A stretch of DNA of 64,000 nucleotides from Amorphus sp040750475 (GCF_040750475.1 NZ_JABJVY010000001.1:310001-374000); one strand, 5' to 3'. Positions 45,299 to 55,339 are shown, counted from the first letter of the stretch. Numbers and translations are program-made. The notes: generated by a model not told the origin, from the sequence alone.

Positions 45299-46129
45299 AT
45301 GACACAGGAAAAGGTCTGGTTTGTAACGGGCGCATCGGGCGGTCTGGGCCGTCTTTGGACGGAGGCCGCACTGGAACGCGGCGACAAGGTTGTGGCGACG
45401 GCGCGCAGGCCCGAAGCACTGAAAGAACTCGCCGACCGGTACGGAGAAGCTGTTCTGGCCCTGCCGCTCGATGTTACCGACCGGGCGGCGGTTTTCGATG
45501 CTGTTGCGAAAGGACACGCGCATTTCGGCCGTCTGGACGTGATCCTCAGCAATGCGGGATACGGCTATATGAGCGCCGTCGAAGAGATCGACATCGATGC
45601 GGCCAAGGCGAATTTCGAAACCAATGTCTGGGGTACGCTGAACGTCATTCAGGCCGCAATGCCCTATCTTCGCGAACAGGGCAGCGGTCACATCCTGACG
45701 CTTTCGAGCATCGCCGGCATGGTCAGCCTGCCGACCGGCGGCAGCTATATCGCCTCCAAATGGGCGGTTGAAGCATTATCGGAAGGGCTTGCGGGCGAAG
45801 TCGCCGGCTTCGGCGTCAAGGTGACGATTATCGAGCCGGGCAGTTTTTCGACTGGCTTCCGAAGCGCAACGAAGCTGGAAACGGCGATGCCTGCCTATGA
45901 GGCGCTGCGCAAGGAGGTGCACGGCCGGTTCAACGGCGCGATCATCGGCGACCCGGAGGCCACGCCCCCCGCGATCTTGCAGGTGGTGGACGCTGAAGAT
46001 CCGCCATTGCGGCTGATCCTTGGCAACTGGCTTTTGCCGATGGTCAAGCAGCATTACCAGAGCCGGATCGAGACGTGGGAGAAGTGGGCTGACGTCTCGA
46101 ATGCCGCACAGGGCACTCCAAAGGCATAG
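45299..46129 (+). CDS. SDR-family oxidoreductase 5
   Basis: 276 residues. It has the TGASGGLG cofactor loop at ~10-17, SNAGYG, the catalytic Ser in LTLSSIAGM and YIASKWAVEALSEGLA. The length and C-terminal tail fit the SDR group often paired with TetR or LysR regulators. Divergent from TetR with tandem operators between. Substrate unknown. Confidence 0.88.
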   Translation: MTQEKVWFVTGASGGLGRLWTEAALERGDKVVATARRPEALKELADRYGEAVLALPLDVTDRAAVFDAVAKGHAHFGRLDVILSNAGYGYMSAVEEIDIDAAKANFETNVWGTLNVIQAAMPYLREQGSGHILTLSSIAGMVSLPTGGSYIASKWAVEALSEGLAGEVAGFGVKVTIIEPGSFSTGFRSATKLETAMPAYEALRKEVHGRFNGAIIGDPEATPPAILQVVDAEDPPLRLILGNWLLPMVKQHYQSRIETWEKWADVSNAAQGTPKA

Positions 46130-46268
46130 GCGCACCATGCCCTATCCTGCGGCTCGACGATGAGCCACAGCACGTCGGAAAGAAGCGTTGCCAATAAGTT
46201 ATGGCTACGCGCGCTGTATTCAAACCGCACAGCGGGCCATAATCGGTGCTCAGATTTCAACAGTGGTT

Positions 46269-47219
46269 TTACTGAACCACTTCGCTGAGATGACAGAAGC
46301 AGACCATGGACATGGTGCCGGGAATGACCGGAGAGTCCCCTAAGCTGCCGGCTGAGGCGGTTTTTTCGAACCGCCAAACCGGGATGCCAAGTTTCCTAGC
46401 CTTGTCGGCGAGGTTCTCCTGAATGCCGGTGCCCGGGAAGACCATGACCCCGACCGGCAGGACATCGAGCATCTGGTCATTGCGCTTGAAGGGCGCTGCG
46501 CGACCGTGCTTAGTCCAATCCGGAGCGAAAACGATCTGCGTGACGCTGCGGTGATCGGCCCAGCGGGCAGCGATCTTCTCGGCACCCTTCGGCGACTTGC
46601 CGTGCGTCAGCACCATGTCGGGGTGCTTTGCATGCACCTGGTCGAGCTTGTCCCAGATCAGCTTGTGATCGTTGAACTCGGCGCCTCCGGAGACAGCGAC
46701 CTTCGGACCTGCTGGCAATAGCACCTCGCGACTGGCGCGTTTGCGCTCGGAGATGAAGTCCCGGCTGTCGATCATCGCCGATGTCAGGGCGCGATGATTC
46801 ACCTGCGAGCCGGTGCGCGGGGACCAAGGTGAACCGGTGGTGCGCAGATAATGCTCGGCAGCGCTGTCGCGGAAGACCTCCAGGCTGTCGCGGCGTTCGA
46901 TGAGATCTTGTCCGGTCTCGATGAGCCGTTCGAGCTCGACGGCCTTGATTTCAGAGCCATCCTGTTCGCGCTGCCCGCGCTTCTGGGCCTGCTCGTTGTC
47001 GTCGAGCTTGCGTTCGAGCCGGTCGGCCGAACGGTGGAACATGTTAACGGTCGACCAGAGCAGATCGTCGAGTTCGCCATCGAGGGCGGTATCCGCCATG
47101 GTGGCGATCAGGGCGTCGAAGATGTCGGAGACGGCGCCTGTGATGACATTGTCCTCCGGGACGAGGCGTGGATCCGGGCCTGCATCCTGGAGCGGCAGCG
47201 CAAGGACCGGAGCGTCAGC
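46269..47219 (-). pseudogene. DUF2493 (SLOG-fold) mobile-element protein, N-terminally damaged
   Basis: Recognisable sequence runs from DAPVLALPLQDAGPDPRLVP (from about 47219) through GPKVAVSGGAEFNDHKLIWDKLDQ, THGKSPKGAEKIAARWADH and VFPGTGIQENLADKARKLGIPVWRF. This is the DUF2493 protein common on rhizobial conjugative elements. As I recall, intact members carry some 50 more residues at the N-terminus. Here the frame runs upstream into spacer-like text instead, with only a GTG at 47417. A start at the ATG at 47099 would still keep the SLOG domain. The role is probably nucleotide or ligand sensing. Confidence 0.65.
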
Positions 47220-47428
47220 GGAGGATGGCGGAGACCGGCGATTTTGTTTCGCGGTGGAAAGGCCCGCAGGGCCGCCGGAAAATCGCTGGCCGCAACCATT
47301 GCCGGACCGGGCCGCCTGCAGTCCGGTGCTCTTGAGAAGAAGGCCGGGGCGCGGCCCTCTCCGACATCCATAGGGAGGCGTTGACGAAGGCCGCGACGTC
47401 ACCGCCATAGCCCGCACCGCTGCCCCGT

Positions 47429-48175
47429 TCAGGCGGACTCCATGAACCTGGCGACATCCTGTGGAGCGAGCTGGACGCGGATCGAGGCCCGGAAGGCATC
47501 GATGCCACGCAGGCGCAAATCCTCGTTGAGATCGCCCAGCATCGGCGAGAGTGGCAGCGCTTCGATGCCGAGCACGTCTGCCCGTTCAACGAGCGTGCCC
47601 CTTGCGCCGTCTCCCGCCGGATCGTCATCGCGGACGATATAGAGCCGGCGCAGCGTGTCGGGGAACAGGATGGCGGCGAGATGGGCTGCGGAGAGCGCGG
47701 CTGACGTCGGCATCTCGAGCAAGACACATCGCAGCGACAGCATGGTCTCGACGCCTTCGCCGGCCGCCATGACCTCGCCCGCCACGCCGAACCGCACCGC
47801 ATGGCCGAGCAGGTCGCCCATCGCCCGTCGCGGGGTCTCGATCGGGGCCTTGCCGAGTGCCGCCTCGCTGAATCCGTCCGGATCGAGCCAGGTGCGATGG
47901 GCGCCGGTCTGGTGACCGTCGAGATCGGTGACTGACGCAATCAGCGCGGGCCAGGTCTCGGTCGGGCTGTGCTCATCGGGCCGGTAGTAGCAGCGCGGAT
48001 GAAACCGCAATGATCCAGTTCCGTGCAAAGCCGTAATGCCGCGACTACGGAAATACGATTCCGCGAGTGTGCCCATAATCGGCTGCGCCATCGAGAAAAG
48101 GCGCTTGGCCGCGAGCGGCGAGCCCATTGGTGCGGTCGATGATGTCGGCTCCGGCTCGGGATGCGGAGTATCCAC
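47429..48175 (-). pseudogene. DUF7146/toprim-domain protein, 5' truncated
   Basis: The longest frame starts at a GTG at 48175 and gives 248 residues, but family-like text (KFLSVDTPHPEPEP) reads back past it to about 48195, where there is no start. The zinc-binding N-terminal third of these primase-like mobile-element proteins is missing. Kept are the linker (GTLAESYFRSRGI) and the toprim core (AAGEGVETMLSLRC; RRLYIVRDDDPAGDGA). The break lies only about 80 bp from the attachment repeat, where the rest of the mobile backbone should have been. Confidence 0.65.
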
Positions 48176-48278
48176 GGATAGAAACTTCGGAGCTCCGATT
48201 CTGAAAATCAGTATGTTTCAGGTGGTTAGCATGCTCTTGCGTGCCCTATCGTGCTATTCGGATGGCTCCTTAGACCAG

Positions 48279-48323
48279 CTCCGAAGGCAGAGGTCACAGG
48301 TTCGAATCCTGTCGGGCGCGCCA
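48279..48323 (+). repeat. Right attachment-site repeat (tRNA-Arg 3' copy)
   Basis: A 44/45 match to 29687-29731 in the same orientation, including CCA. The lone difference (C48317 for T29725) breaks the acceptor pairing of the intact tRNA, so only the left copy is functional. It marks the distal island boundary. Confidence 0.88.
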
Positions 48324-48450
48324 TCTTCTTCTTCCCGCACCGCTCACATGCCGCCTTGAACAATAAGGTGGTTTCGGGTTCGAAAATCCGGCTTCACGGC
48401 CCAGGCGGGAGAGCACCGGTCGGACAGGCGTCCGGGCGGCCGAAGCATCC

Positions 48451-49506
48451 TCACGAAAACGCGCGTCCCCCTCGGGATCTATCGTTGCGACCAACAAGCT
48501 CGGACGGCAGAACGCCATAGGTCAGCTTGAAGTCGCGGCTGAACCGACCGAGGTGAAAAAAACCGTAGGTCATGGCGATCTCGGTCACGGCATTGCGGCC
48601 GGGCGGGGTTCGTTCCAAGGCCTGCTTGGCGGCCTTGAGCCGGAGCGCCTTCAAAAAGGCCATCGGAGTCGTCCCGCGATGCCGGCGAAACCCCGAATAA
48701 AGCGTCCGCCGCATGACGCCGCTGCTGTGGATGATGTCACCCATATCGATCGGCTGATCGAGATTTTCCCGCATGAACCGTTCCGCCCTGCGCACATATG
48801 CCGGCGCGCTATCGGACGCATCGTCCGCGCGCCCCGCAAGACGATATTCCGGCGATAGTCCGAGAACGGCCGAGGTGATGAGCTCTTTCAAGTGCGTCAC
48901 CACTCCGGGCGCGCCGAGCGTTCCATCGCCGCGCGCAAGACTGCAGATCAAGGAGGTGATGACGCCGGACAGCAAGAGCCCGTCGGTTTGGACGTTGTAG
49001 GGCCCTTTCTGGAACGACAAGTCGCCATGTCGGAGGCCGAGGTCGCGCGAGGCGAGATAGCCCTGCAGCCAGCTTCCTTCGATGGTCAGCGTCACATGGC
49101 GGCTATCGCCGGCCATCACGGCCCGAAAGGGCGCGCCCGGACGGATAATGGCAAATTGGTTGGGCTCGACAACGTAATCGTCACCATCAACGCTGATGAC
49201 GGTTGCCCCCGCAAGCGGCAATTTGAGCATGATGCCGTCTTGCGGTTGATCAACGTCCACCGTCGCATGCTCGGCGTCGCATTCATAATCGATATAGTGC
49301 ACGCTCATTCCGGCCAGATCGACGGACCGATGCCAAAACCCGACGGCGGAAGACCTGGCGTTGGTGAGCGAAAAACTGTGCGGGGCGAGCGCCGTATCCA
49401 GGTGCCCGCGAATATCGCCGGCATCGCCGAGGCAAACGGCCTGGGTCCGAAGGTCGCTTCGAAGCGGATCGTCAGGCCGGATCAGATCCTGGAATTGCGC
49501 GATCAT
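48451..49506 (-). CDS. AraC-family transcriptional regulator
   Basis: 351 residues from the ATG at 49506, with GAGGGG 7 nt upstream. The N-terminal AraC-binding-like sensor is followed by a C-terminal double HTH (MGDIIHSSGVMRRTLYSGFRRHRGTTPMAFLKALRL; AVTEIAMTYGFFHLGRFSRDFKLTYGVLPSEL). Last gene on the strand of the alcohol/aldehyde operon, about 120 bp after the aldehyde dehydrogenase, so it is the likely activator of that operon. Close in type to the AraC at 12132. Confidence 0.86.
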   Translation of the reverse strand: MIAQFQDLIRPDDPLRSDLRTQAVCLGDAGDIRGHLDTALAPHSFSLTNARSSAVGFWHRSVDLAGMSVHYIDYECDAEHATVDVDQPQDGIMLKLPLAGATVISVDGDDYVVEPNQFAIIRPGAPFRAVMAGDSRHVTLTIEGSWLQGYLASRDLGLRHGDLSFQKGPYNVQTDGLLLSGVITSLICSLARGDGTLGAPGVVTHLKELITSAVLGLSPEYRLAGRADDASDSAPAYVRRAERFMRENLDQPIDMGDIIHSSGVMRRTLYSGFRRHRGTTPMAFLKALRLKAAKQALERTPPGRNAVTEIAMTYGFFHLGRFSRDFKLTYGVLPSELVGRNDRSRGGRAFS

Positions 49507-49626
49507 CTGCATCCCCTCGCCACACCATGCTGGCGCACCACTCACGTCTGCGCATGCGCGGTACCGATCCGCTCATGGCGCGCCTTCGGTATTGTTCGGC
49601 GGACAGGCGCCCGTGGCAAGCCGGTC

Positions 49627-51129
49627 TCAGGCGTGGTGATGCACCGAAGCCTTGATCCGAGTGTGGGCCAGCACGGCCGCTTCGCTCAGATCGTTGCCGA
49701 CACCGGAGTCCTTCCAGCCGCCGAACGGCAAGGCCACGTCCAGGGCGTTGTGGACATTGATCCAGACGGACCCGACTTCCAGAGCCCGCGTCATGCGGTG
49801 AACGCGGTCGACGTCCCGTGTCCAAACGCTGGCGCCAAGTCCGAAGCGGGAGTCGTTGGCAAGGGCCAGAACGTCCTCCTCGCGTTCGAAGGCCGCGGCC
49901 ATCAGCACCGGCCCGAAGATCTCGTCTTTCACCGAGCTCATCTGCGGTTCGGCATCCGCCAACACGGTGGGCCGTACATAGGCGCCCACATGATCCGGAG
50001 CCGTTCCGCCGGTTACCAGGCGCGCTCCCTCGGCCAACCCGGCTTCGACATAGCGCAAGACGCGCTGCCGTTGTGCCTGGTTGACCAGCGGCCCCATCGC
50101 TGCATCCGGCAGCAGCGGCGCGGAAAGTTCGATGCTTTCGGCGATCGCCACGACCCGGTCGATGACCTCGCCGTAGAGAGAGCGGTGGACGTAGAGCCTC
50201 GAGCCCGCGCAGCAATTCTGGCCGTGGTTGGCAAAGATCGCCCAGGCAGCCGCTTCGGAAGCCGCGGCCACCTCGGCATCTTCCATCACGATGACGGGCG
50301 ACTTGCCACCGAGTTCCAGACTGATGCGCTTGAATTGTCCTGCCGCCTCCGCGGCGATCTTGCGGCCGACCTCGGTGGAGCCGGTGAAGCTGACCATCGC
50401 GATGTCGGGGTGGCGCACCAGTAGCTCCCCAACCTCCGGCCCACTTCCCGTAACGATGTTGAGAACGCCAGGGGGAATGCCGGCTTCCAGCGCCAAGCGG
50501 GCAAATCGCAGAGCCGAAAGCGGCGTTTGCGGAGCCGGCTTGAGCACGATGGTACATCCGGCTGCTAAGGCCGGCGCGATTTTCCAGACCGCGATTCCGA
50601 GCGCCACGTTCCATGGCACGATGGCGCCGACCACCCCGACGGGCTCGCGAAAGGTGAACCCCTGCAGATCGCCGGTCGGGATATAGGGGACGGAGAGCCG
50701 CGCCGTCTGCCCTTCGAGCTTGGTCGCCCAACCGCCCATATAGCGCAGCACATGTGCCGAATACCCCACATCGACACCGGCGGTGTTGGGCAGCAGCCGC
50801 CCCGAGCAGACCGTTTCAATCTCCGAGAGCTCCCGCTCGTGGGCCTCCAGCAGGTCCGCGAGACGCAGCAGGCGGCGTTCTCGCTCATAGGGCCGCAAGG
50901 TCGCCCAGTCCCCGTTGAGCGCCGTGCGGGCGGCCGCGACCGCCGCATCGATCTCATCGGGCCCCGCCTCGGCAGCCCGGGCGAACTCGCGTCCCGTTGT
51001 CGGATCGCACAGCGCGTAGCTGTCGCGTGTCGCCACCTCCCGCCCGCCGATATGAAGACCGTGCACGCGGTCGAGATAGGCTTTGGCTTCCTCTCCCAAC
51101 AGGCCAAAGTCGTTTTCGAGGCGCGACAT
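49627..51129 (-). CDS. Aldehyde dehydrogenase 1
   Basis: 500 residues. The cofactor fold region (PWNVALGIAVWKIAPALAAG), the glutamate motif LELGGKSPVIV and catalytic Cys in NHGQNCCAGSRLYV are intact. It oxidises an aldehyde to a carboxylate with NAD(P)+. Downstream of the ABC permease in the same direction; together with GMC dehydrogenases it implies a two-step alcohol-to-acid route. Confidence 0.93.
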   Translation of the reverse strand: MSRLENDFGLLGEEAKAYLDRVHGLHIGGREVATRDSYALCDPTTGREFARAAEAGPDEIDAAVAAARTALNGDWATLRPYERERRLLRLADLLEAHERELSEIETVCSGRLLPNTAGVDVGYSAHVLRYMGGWATKLEGQTARLSVPYIPTGDLQGFTFREPVGVVGAIVPWNVALGIAVWKIAPALAAGCTIVLKPAPQTPLSALRFARLALEAGIPPGVLNIVTGSGPEVGELLVRHPDIAMVSFTGSTEVGRKIAAEAAGQFKRISLELGGKSPVIVMEDAEVAAASEAAAWAIFANHGQNCCAGSRLYVHRSLYGEVIDRVVAIAESIELSAPLLPDAAMGPLVNQAQRQRVLRYVEAGLAEGARLVTGGTAPDHVGAYVRPTVLADAEPQMSSVKDEIFGPVLMAAAFEREEDVLALANDSRFGLGASVWTRDVDRVHRMTRALEVGSVWINVHNALDVALPFGGWKDSGVGNDLSEAAVLAHTRIKASVHHHA

Positions 51130-51168
51130 GGCGGTTCTCCCTTCAAAAATGCGCTGTCGGGTCGAGCG

Positions 51169-52188
51169 TCAATCGAGCTTGGCCTGCCGCCGCGCTCTCA
51201 ACATGCCGCGCACGCTCCCCAGCCAGACAGAAAAGATGAGGATCCCGCCGCTCAACGTGCCCTGCCAGAAGGAAGACACGTCCATCAGTGTCAGACCGTT
51301 TTGCACCACGCCCAGGAACAGGACGCCGATCAGCGTGCCGAGAACTCCGCCTTCGCCGCCGGTCATCGAGGTTCCCCCGATCAGGACCGCGGCCAGCACC
51401 GTCAGCAGCAGGTTCATGTCGACTTCCGGAGACGAGACGGTCAGTCGCCCCACCTGCACGACGCTGGCGAGGCCGGCCATGACCCCGGAGATAACGAAGA
51501 CGAGAAAGAGGACGCGCTTGACGTTGATCCCGTTCAGCCGGGCCGCCTCCCGGTTCGAGCCGATCGAATAAAGCGACCTTCCAAAAGCCGTGTAGCGCAG
51601 CACGCCGCCGGCGATGAGAAACAGCACCAAATCGAAGACGAGAATGATCGGCACCGGTCCAATATTGCCGTTCACGAGCTGGTTCAGCGCCCTGAACCCC
51701 GGCTGCGAAAACACCGAAATGCTGCCGCCGTCGTTCATGATCAACGCCACGCTCTGAAACACGGACAGAGTGCCGAGCGTGACGACGAAGAACGAGATGT
51801 TGGCGTAGCTGACCAAGGCGCCGTTGATCATGCCGAGTACCGCTCCAGCGACGATCGCCAGGATGGCGGCCAGCGGCAGTGGAACGCCGGCCACGAGAAG
51901 CAGGCCGAAAACCATCGCGCTTGCCGTGGTGGCCGAGGCGAAGGAGAGATCCACCGTCCCTGAGATCACCACGAAGGTAACGCCGAGCGCGAGCACGAAG
52001 GGCACGCTGTTCGACTTCACGATGTTCATCAAGTTGGGCCAGGTCAGGAAGACCGGCTGAGAGACGTAGAGAAGCACCGAAATGATCAGCAGACTGAGAA
52101 GAGCGCCCGCATAGCGGCTTTGCAGGACTCCGACGGCGAGTGCCGCGACCCCTCCGCGATGGGGCGTGTGTACGTGGCCCGTCGTCAT
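51169..52188 (-). CDS. Ribose-type ABC transporter permease
   Basis: 339 residues with about ten hydrophobic segments. The permease signature GVTFVVISGTVDLSFAS and the C-terminal SFWQGTLSGGILIFSVWL are typical of the RbsC/BPD_transp_2 family. Overlaps the ATPase gene by 4 bp. Forms the homodimeric channel of the importer. Confidence 0.92.
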   Translation of the reverse strand: MTTGHVHTPHRGGVAALAVGVLQSRYAGALLSLLIISVLLYVSQPVFLTWPNLMNIVKSNSVPFVLALGVTFVVISGTVDLSFASATTASAMVFGLLLVAGVPLPLAAILAIVAGAVLGMINGALVSYANISFFVVTLGTLSVFQSVALIMNDGGSISVFSQPGFRALNQLVNGNIGPVPIILVFDLVLFLIAGGVLRYTAFGRSLYSIGSNREAARLNGINVKRVLFLVFVISGVMAGLASVVQVGRLTVSSPEVDMNLLLTVLAAVLIGGTSMTGGEGGVLGTLIGVLFLGVVQNGLTLMDVSSFWQGTLSGGILIFSVWLGSVRGMLRARRQAKLD

Positions 52189-53741
52189 GCGGTTGCTTTC
52201 CCATTTCTGTCGGCAAGGCTGGTTTCGCCCGCCACGGCGGCATGGGCGATGGTTTCCTCGCTGGTCTCGCCTCGCGCGAACTCGGCGACCACACGTCCTT
52301 CGAAAAAGACCGCGATGCGGTCGGCAATGCCAAGGATTTCCGGTAGTTCGGACGACACGACGATCACCGCCGCGCCACCCTCAGCCGCATCCTGCAGCAG
52401 CCTGTAGATTTCGCTCTTCGCTCCGACATCGACACCGCGCGTCGGCTCGTTGAGGACGAGCACTTGGGGGGAGCGCCAGAATGTGCGGCCCAGCACCACC
52501 TTTTGTTGGTTGCCGCCGGAGAGGGTCGAAATCAACACGGCGGGAGACGCCGCAACGACGCCGTAGTCGTCGATCGCGCGCGCCACCGCTTGCATCTGTC
52601 GCCCCAAGGACAGCAGACCCCAACGGGTCAGCCGGTCCAGCCAGGCGACGGCGAAGTTTTCCGCGATGTCGCGCACGGGGAGAATGGCGGCGCCCTTGCG
52701 ATCGTCGGGGACGTAGCCGATGCCAGCGGCGATCGCCTGAGCGGGATCGCTCAGCGACACAGGGCGGCCGTCGACGCGAACCCGTCCCGTGGCAGGCACC
52801 GCGCCGCCGAGGGCTTGGGCAAACTCCGACTTTCCCGACCCGGCGAGCCCGGCCACGCCCAGGATCTCGCCGCGCCGGACGGTGAGCGAGGTTGGCTGAA
52901 CCTGACCGTCTTCGGTCTCCAGCTCCTCGATCTCAAGAACGATCCCGCCCTCGGCGATCTCGCGCTTGCCGTAGTAGTCTTCGATCTCTCGCCCCACCAT
53001 GAGCCGGACGAGATCCTCTTCCGCCGTTTGCGGCAGCGGAACGGTGTCGATTTTGCGCCCATCCCGCAACACCGTAGCGACGCTCGCGACGGCGTAGATT
53101 TCCGGCATTCTGTGGGTGATCATCAAGACCGCCATGCCCCGATCGCGCTCTTGCAGCACCAGTTGTAGAAGCCGTTCGGTCGCAGTCTCCGACAGCGAGC
53201 TGGTCGCCTCGTCGAGGATGAGGAGGCGAGCATCGGCGGACAGGGCGCGGGCGATTTCGACTTCCTGGCGCAGCTCCATGCCAAGGTCGGAGACCTTTGC
53301 GTAGGGCGAGACGTGCACGTCCAGCCGATCCAGCACGGCCGCCGCATCGACGACGAGTCGCCGCCAATCGACCGTGGCGAAGCGTGTTAGCGGCAAGCGC
53401 CCCATGAAAATGTTCTCGGCGACGGTCAATGTCGGCGCGAGCGTCAATTCCTGGCTGATCATGACGATGCCACGCGCGATGGCGTCTGCCGGGCTTTCCA
53501 GGGCGCACGGGACGCCATCGATAACCAGTTCGCCTTCATCCGGCCGAATCAAACCCGAGATCACCTTGGAGAGGGTCGACTTGCCGGAACCGTTTTCGCC
53601 AGTGAGCGCGTGGACCTCGCCGGCCCGAACCAGGAGGTCCACCTGGTCCAGCGCCCGGACCCCGGGAAACGACTTGCAGATGCCGCGCGCTTCCAAAAGG
53701 ACCGGCTTGCCGGCTGCCATCCCGGGCGACAACGGCGTCAT
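52185..53741 (-). CDS. Ribose-type ABC transporter ATP-binding protein (double domain)
   Basis: 518 residues from the ATG at 53741 (GGAGG upstream, ATGA overlap with GMC 1). Domain 1: Walker A GENGSGKST, Walker B LLILDEATSSLS. Domain 2: altered Walker A GLAGSGKSE, signature LSGGNQQKV, Walker B VLVLNEPTRGVDVG. This asymmetric RbsA/XylG/AraG layout is normal for class II sugar importers. Confidence 0.93.
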   Translation of the reverse strand: MTPLSPGMAAGKPVLLEARGICKSFPGVRALDQVDLLVRAGEVHALTGENGSGKSTLSKVISGLIRPDEGELVIDGVPCALESPADAIARGIVMISQELTLAPTLTVAENIFMGRLPLTRFATVDWRRLVVDAAAVLDRLDVHVSPYAKVSDLGMELRQEVEIARALSADARLLILDEATSSLSETATERLLQLVLQERDRGMAVLMITHRMPEIYAVASVATVLRDGRKIDTVPLPQTAEEDLVRLMVGREIEDYYGKREIAEGGIVLEIEELETEDGQVQPTSLTVRRGEILGVAGLAGSGKSEFAQALGGAVPATGRVRVDGRPVSLSDPAQAIAAGIGYVPDDRKGAAILPVRDIAENFAVAWLDRLTRWGLLSLGRQMQAVARAIDDYGVVAASPAVLISTLSGGNQQKVVLGRTFWRSPQVLVLNEPTRGVDVGAKSEIYRLLQDAAEGGAAVIVVSSELPEILGIADRIAVFFEGRVVAEFARGETSEETIAHAAVAGETSLADRNGKATA

Positions 53742-55339
53742 CCCGCCTCCTCCCGGATCATGTCCGCGGCCTTTTCCGCGATCATGATCGTCGCCGCGTT
53801 GGTGTTGCCGGAGATCAACCTCGGCATGATCGATGCGTCCACGACCCGCAAACCCTGGACGCCTTGCACGCGCAAGCGCTCGTCGACCACGGCGCTCTCG
53901 TCCTGCCCCATCCGGCATGTTCCCGCCTGATGAGAGACGCAGCCGCCATTGTCGCGCAGGTAGATTTCGATCTCGTCGTCAGTCGCGGTCTCCGCCCCCG
54001 GCAAATGCTCGTCGACGACGAAGCCTGACAGGGGAGCCGTCGCGGCCATTCGCCGGGCAAGCTTGAGGCCCTCCACCGCGATGTGCCGATCCGTCGGGTC
54101 GGAGAAATAGTTCGGGTAGAGCCGCGGCGGGTCCGCCGGATCCGGCGAGCGCAGCGTCAGATAGCCCCGGCTGCGCGGCCGCACCGGGCAAACGAAATTG
54201 GCGAAGCCGGAAAACTTGAACAGACCATCCTCGTAGTAGCCACCGCTAAAGGTCTGGAACAAAAACTGCAGATCGGGGGTCGCGCTTTCCGGCAGGACGC
54301 GTGTGAACAAACCCGCCTGACCAGCCGGAACGGACAGAGGCCCGCCACGGGTGAGAAGCCACCGCAGGCCCGCGCCCGCTTGCCGCCAGCGGCTCATCAT
54401 GACGTCGTTCAGAGTGATCGGCCGCGTACAGCGCCAGGTGATCTGGCCGCCATAGTGGTCTTGCAGATTTTGGCCGACGCCGGGGAGCTCGCGGAGAACA
54501 TCGATCCCGTGGCTGCGGAGATCGTCGCCACGCCCCAGGCCCGACACCATCAGCAACTGAGGAGACTTGACCGACCCAGCGGCGAGCAGGATCTCCCGAC
54601 GCGCCGTGACGTCGAAGGTTGCGCCGTCGCGGCTCAGGCGCACCCCTTTGGCCAGAGATCCGTCGAAAAGAATGCGGTCCGCGGTAGCGCCGGTCATCAC
54701 GCTGAGATTGGGGCGACGCATTGCCGGCCGGAGATAGGAAACGGACGTCGAGGCGCGCCGACCACGGCGGATCGTGGCCTGAAAATAGCCGGCCCCCTCC
54801 TGGCTGGCCCCGTTGAAATCGTCGTTGCGGGGAATGCCGACCGCCTCGGCGGAGCCGATAAATGCATCGCAGAGCGGATTGCGCTCGGTCAGATTGGTGA
54901 CCGACAGAGGTCCGCCAGTTCCGTGAAACGCGTCTTCTCCGTTCTCCTGATCCTCCGCCTTGCGGAAATAGGGCAGCACGTCCTCGTAGGACCAGCCGAC
55001 ATTTCCCTCCTGCCGCCACAGATCGTAGTCTTCCGCTTGACCGCGTATGTAGATCAGACCGTTGATGGAGGACGAGCCGCCGAGAACCTTGCCGCGCGGC
55101 CAGAAGATCCGACGGCCGCCGAGGCCGGGGTTCGGTTCGGTCTCGAACATCCAGTTCACGTCCGGCCGGGCGATCGTGCGTCCGTAGCCGACGGGGATGT
55201 GGAGCCAGAAGTCCCGGTCCGCACCACCCGCCTCGACCAGAAGCACCCGATTGCGGCCATCCTCGCTCAACCGGGCGGCAAGCACGCACCCCGCCGATCC
55301 AGCCCCGATGACGACATAGTCGAACTCGGCCCCGTTCAT
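53738..55339 (-). CDS. GMC-family (choline-dehydrogenase-like) alcohol oxidoreductase 1
   Basis: 533 residues. The FAD loop VIGAGSAGCVLAARLSEDG is followed by GMC signature 1 (GKVLGGSSSINGLIYIRG) and the C-terminal catalytic His/Asn pair (CVSHQAGTCRMG; SGNTNAATIMIAEKAADMI). Oxidises a primary alcohol to an aldehyde, passing electrons to the membrane chain or O2. Tandem with GMC 2 (4-bp overlap); the two share long stretches and look like a duplication. Confidence 0.92.
   Translation of the reverse strand: MNGAEFDYVVIGAGSAGCVLAARLSEDGRNRVLLVEAGGADRDFWLHIPVGYGRTIARPDVNWMFETEPNPGLGGRRIFWPRGKVLGGSSSINGLIYIRGQAEDYDLWRQEGNVGWSYEDVLPYFRKAEDQENGEDAFHGTGGPLSVTNLTERNPLCDAFIGSAEAVGIPRNDDFNGASQEGAGYFQATIRRGRRASTSVSYLRPAMRRPNLSVMTGATADRILFDGSLAKGVRLSRDGATFDVTARREILLAAGSVKSPQLLMVSGLGRGDDLRSHGIDVLRELPGVGQNLQDHYGGQITWRCTRPITLNDVMMSRWRQAGAGLRWLLTRGGPLSVPAGQAGLFTRVLPESATPDLQFLFQTFSGGYYEDGLFKFSGFANFVCPVRPRSRGYLTLRSPDPADPPRLYPNYFSDPTDRHIAVEGLKLARRMAATAPLSGFVVDEHLPGAETATDDEIEIYLRDNGGCVSHQAGTCRMGQDESAVVDERLRVQGVQGLRVVDASIMPRLISGNTNAATIMIAEKAADMIREEAG

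Larger units (their letters stand above)
29732..48323. mobile_element. Genomic island at tRNA-Arg(CCG), integrase missing
   Basis: About 18.6 kb bounded by the 45-bp direct repeat. The cargo is regulators paired with oxidoreductases, an MFS pump and an IS remnant. The right end retains fragments of two genes typical of rhizobial mobile elements (a DUF7146/toprim protein and a DUF2493 protein). No tyrosine or serine recombinase, relaxase or replication gene is visible, so the island looks immobilised. It separates ftsY/tRNA-Arg from an AraC gene and a catabolic operon that may be the ancestral neighbours. Confidence 0.8.

Noticed and set aside
48378..48396. T-arm-like text (GGGTTCGAAAATCCGG) after the right repeat
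   Set aside because: No acceptor or anticodon arms surround it; it is too short to support another tRNA relic.
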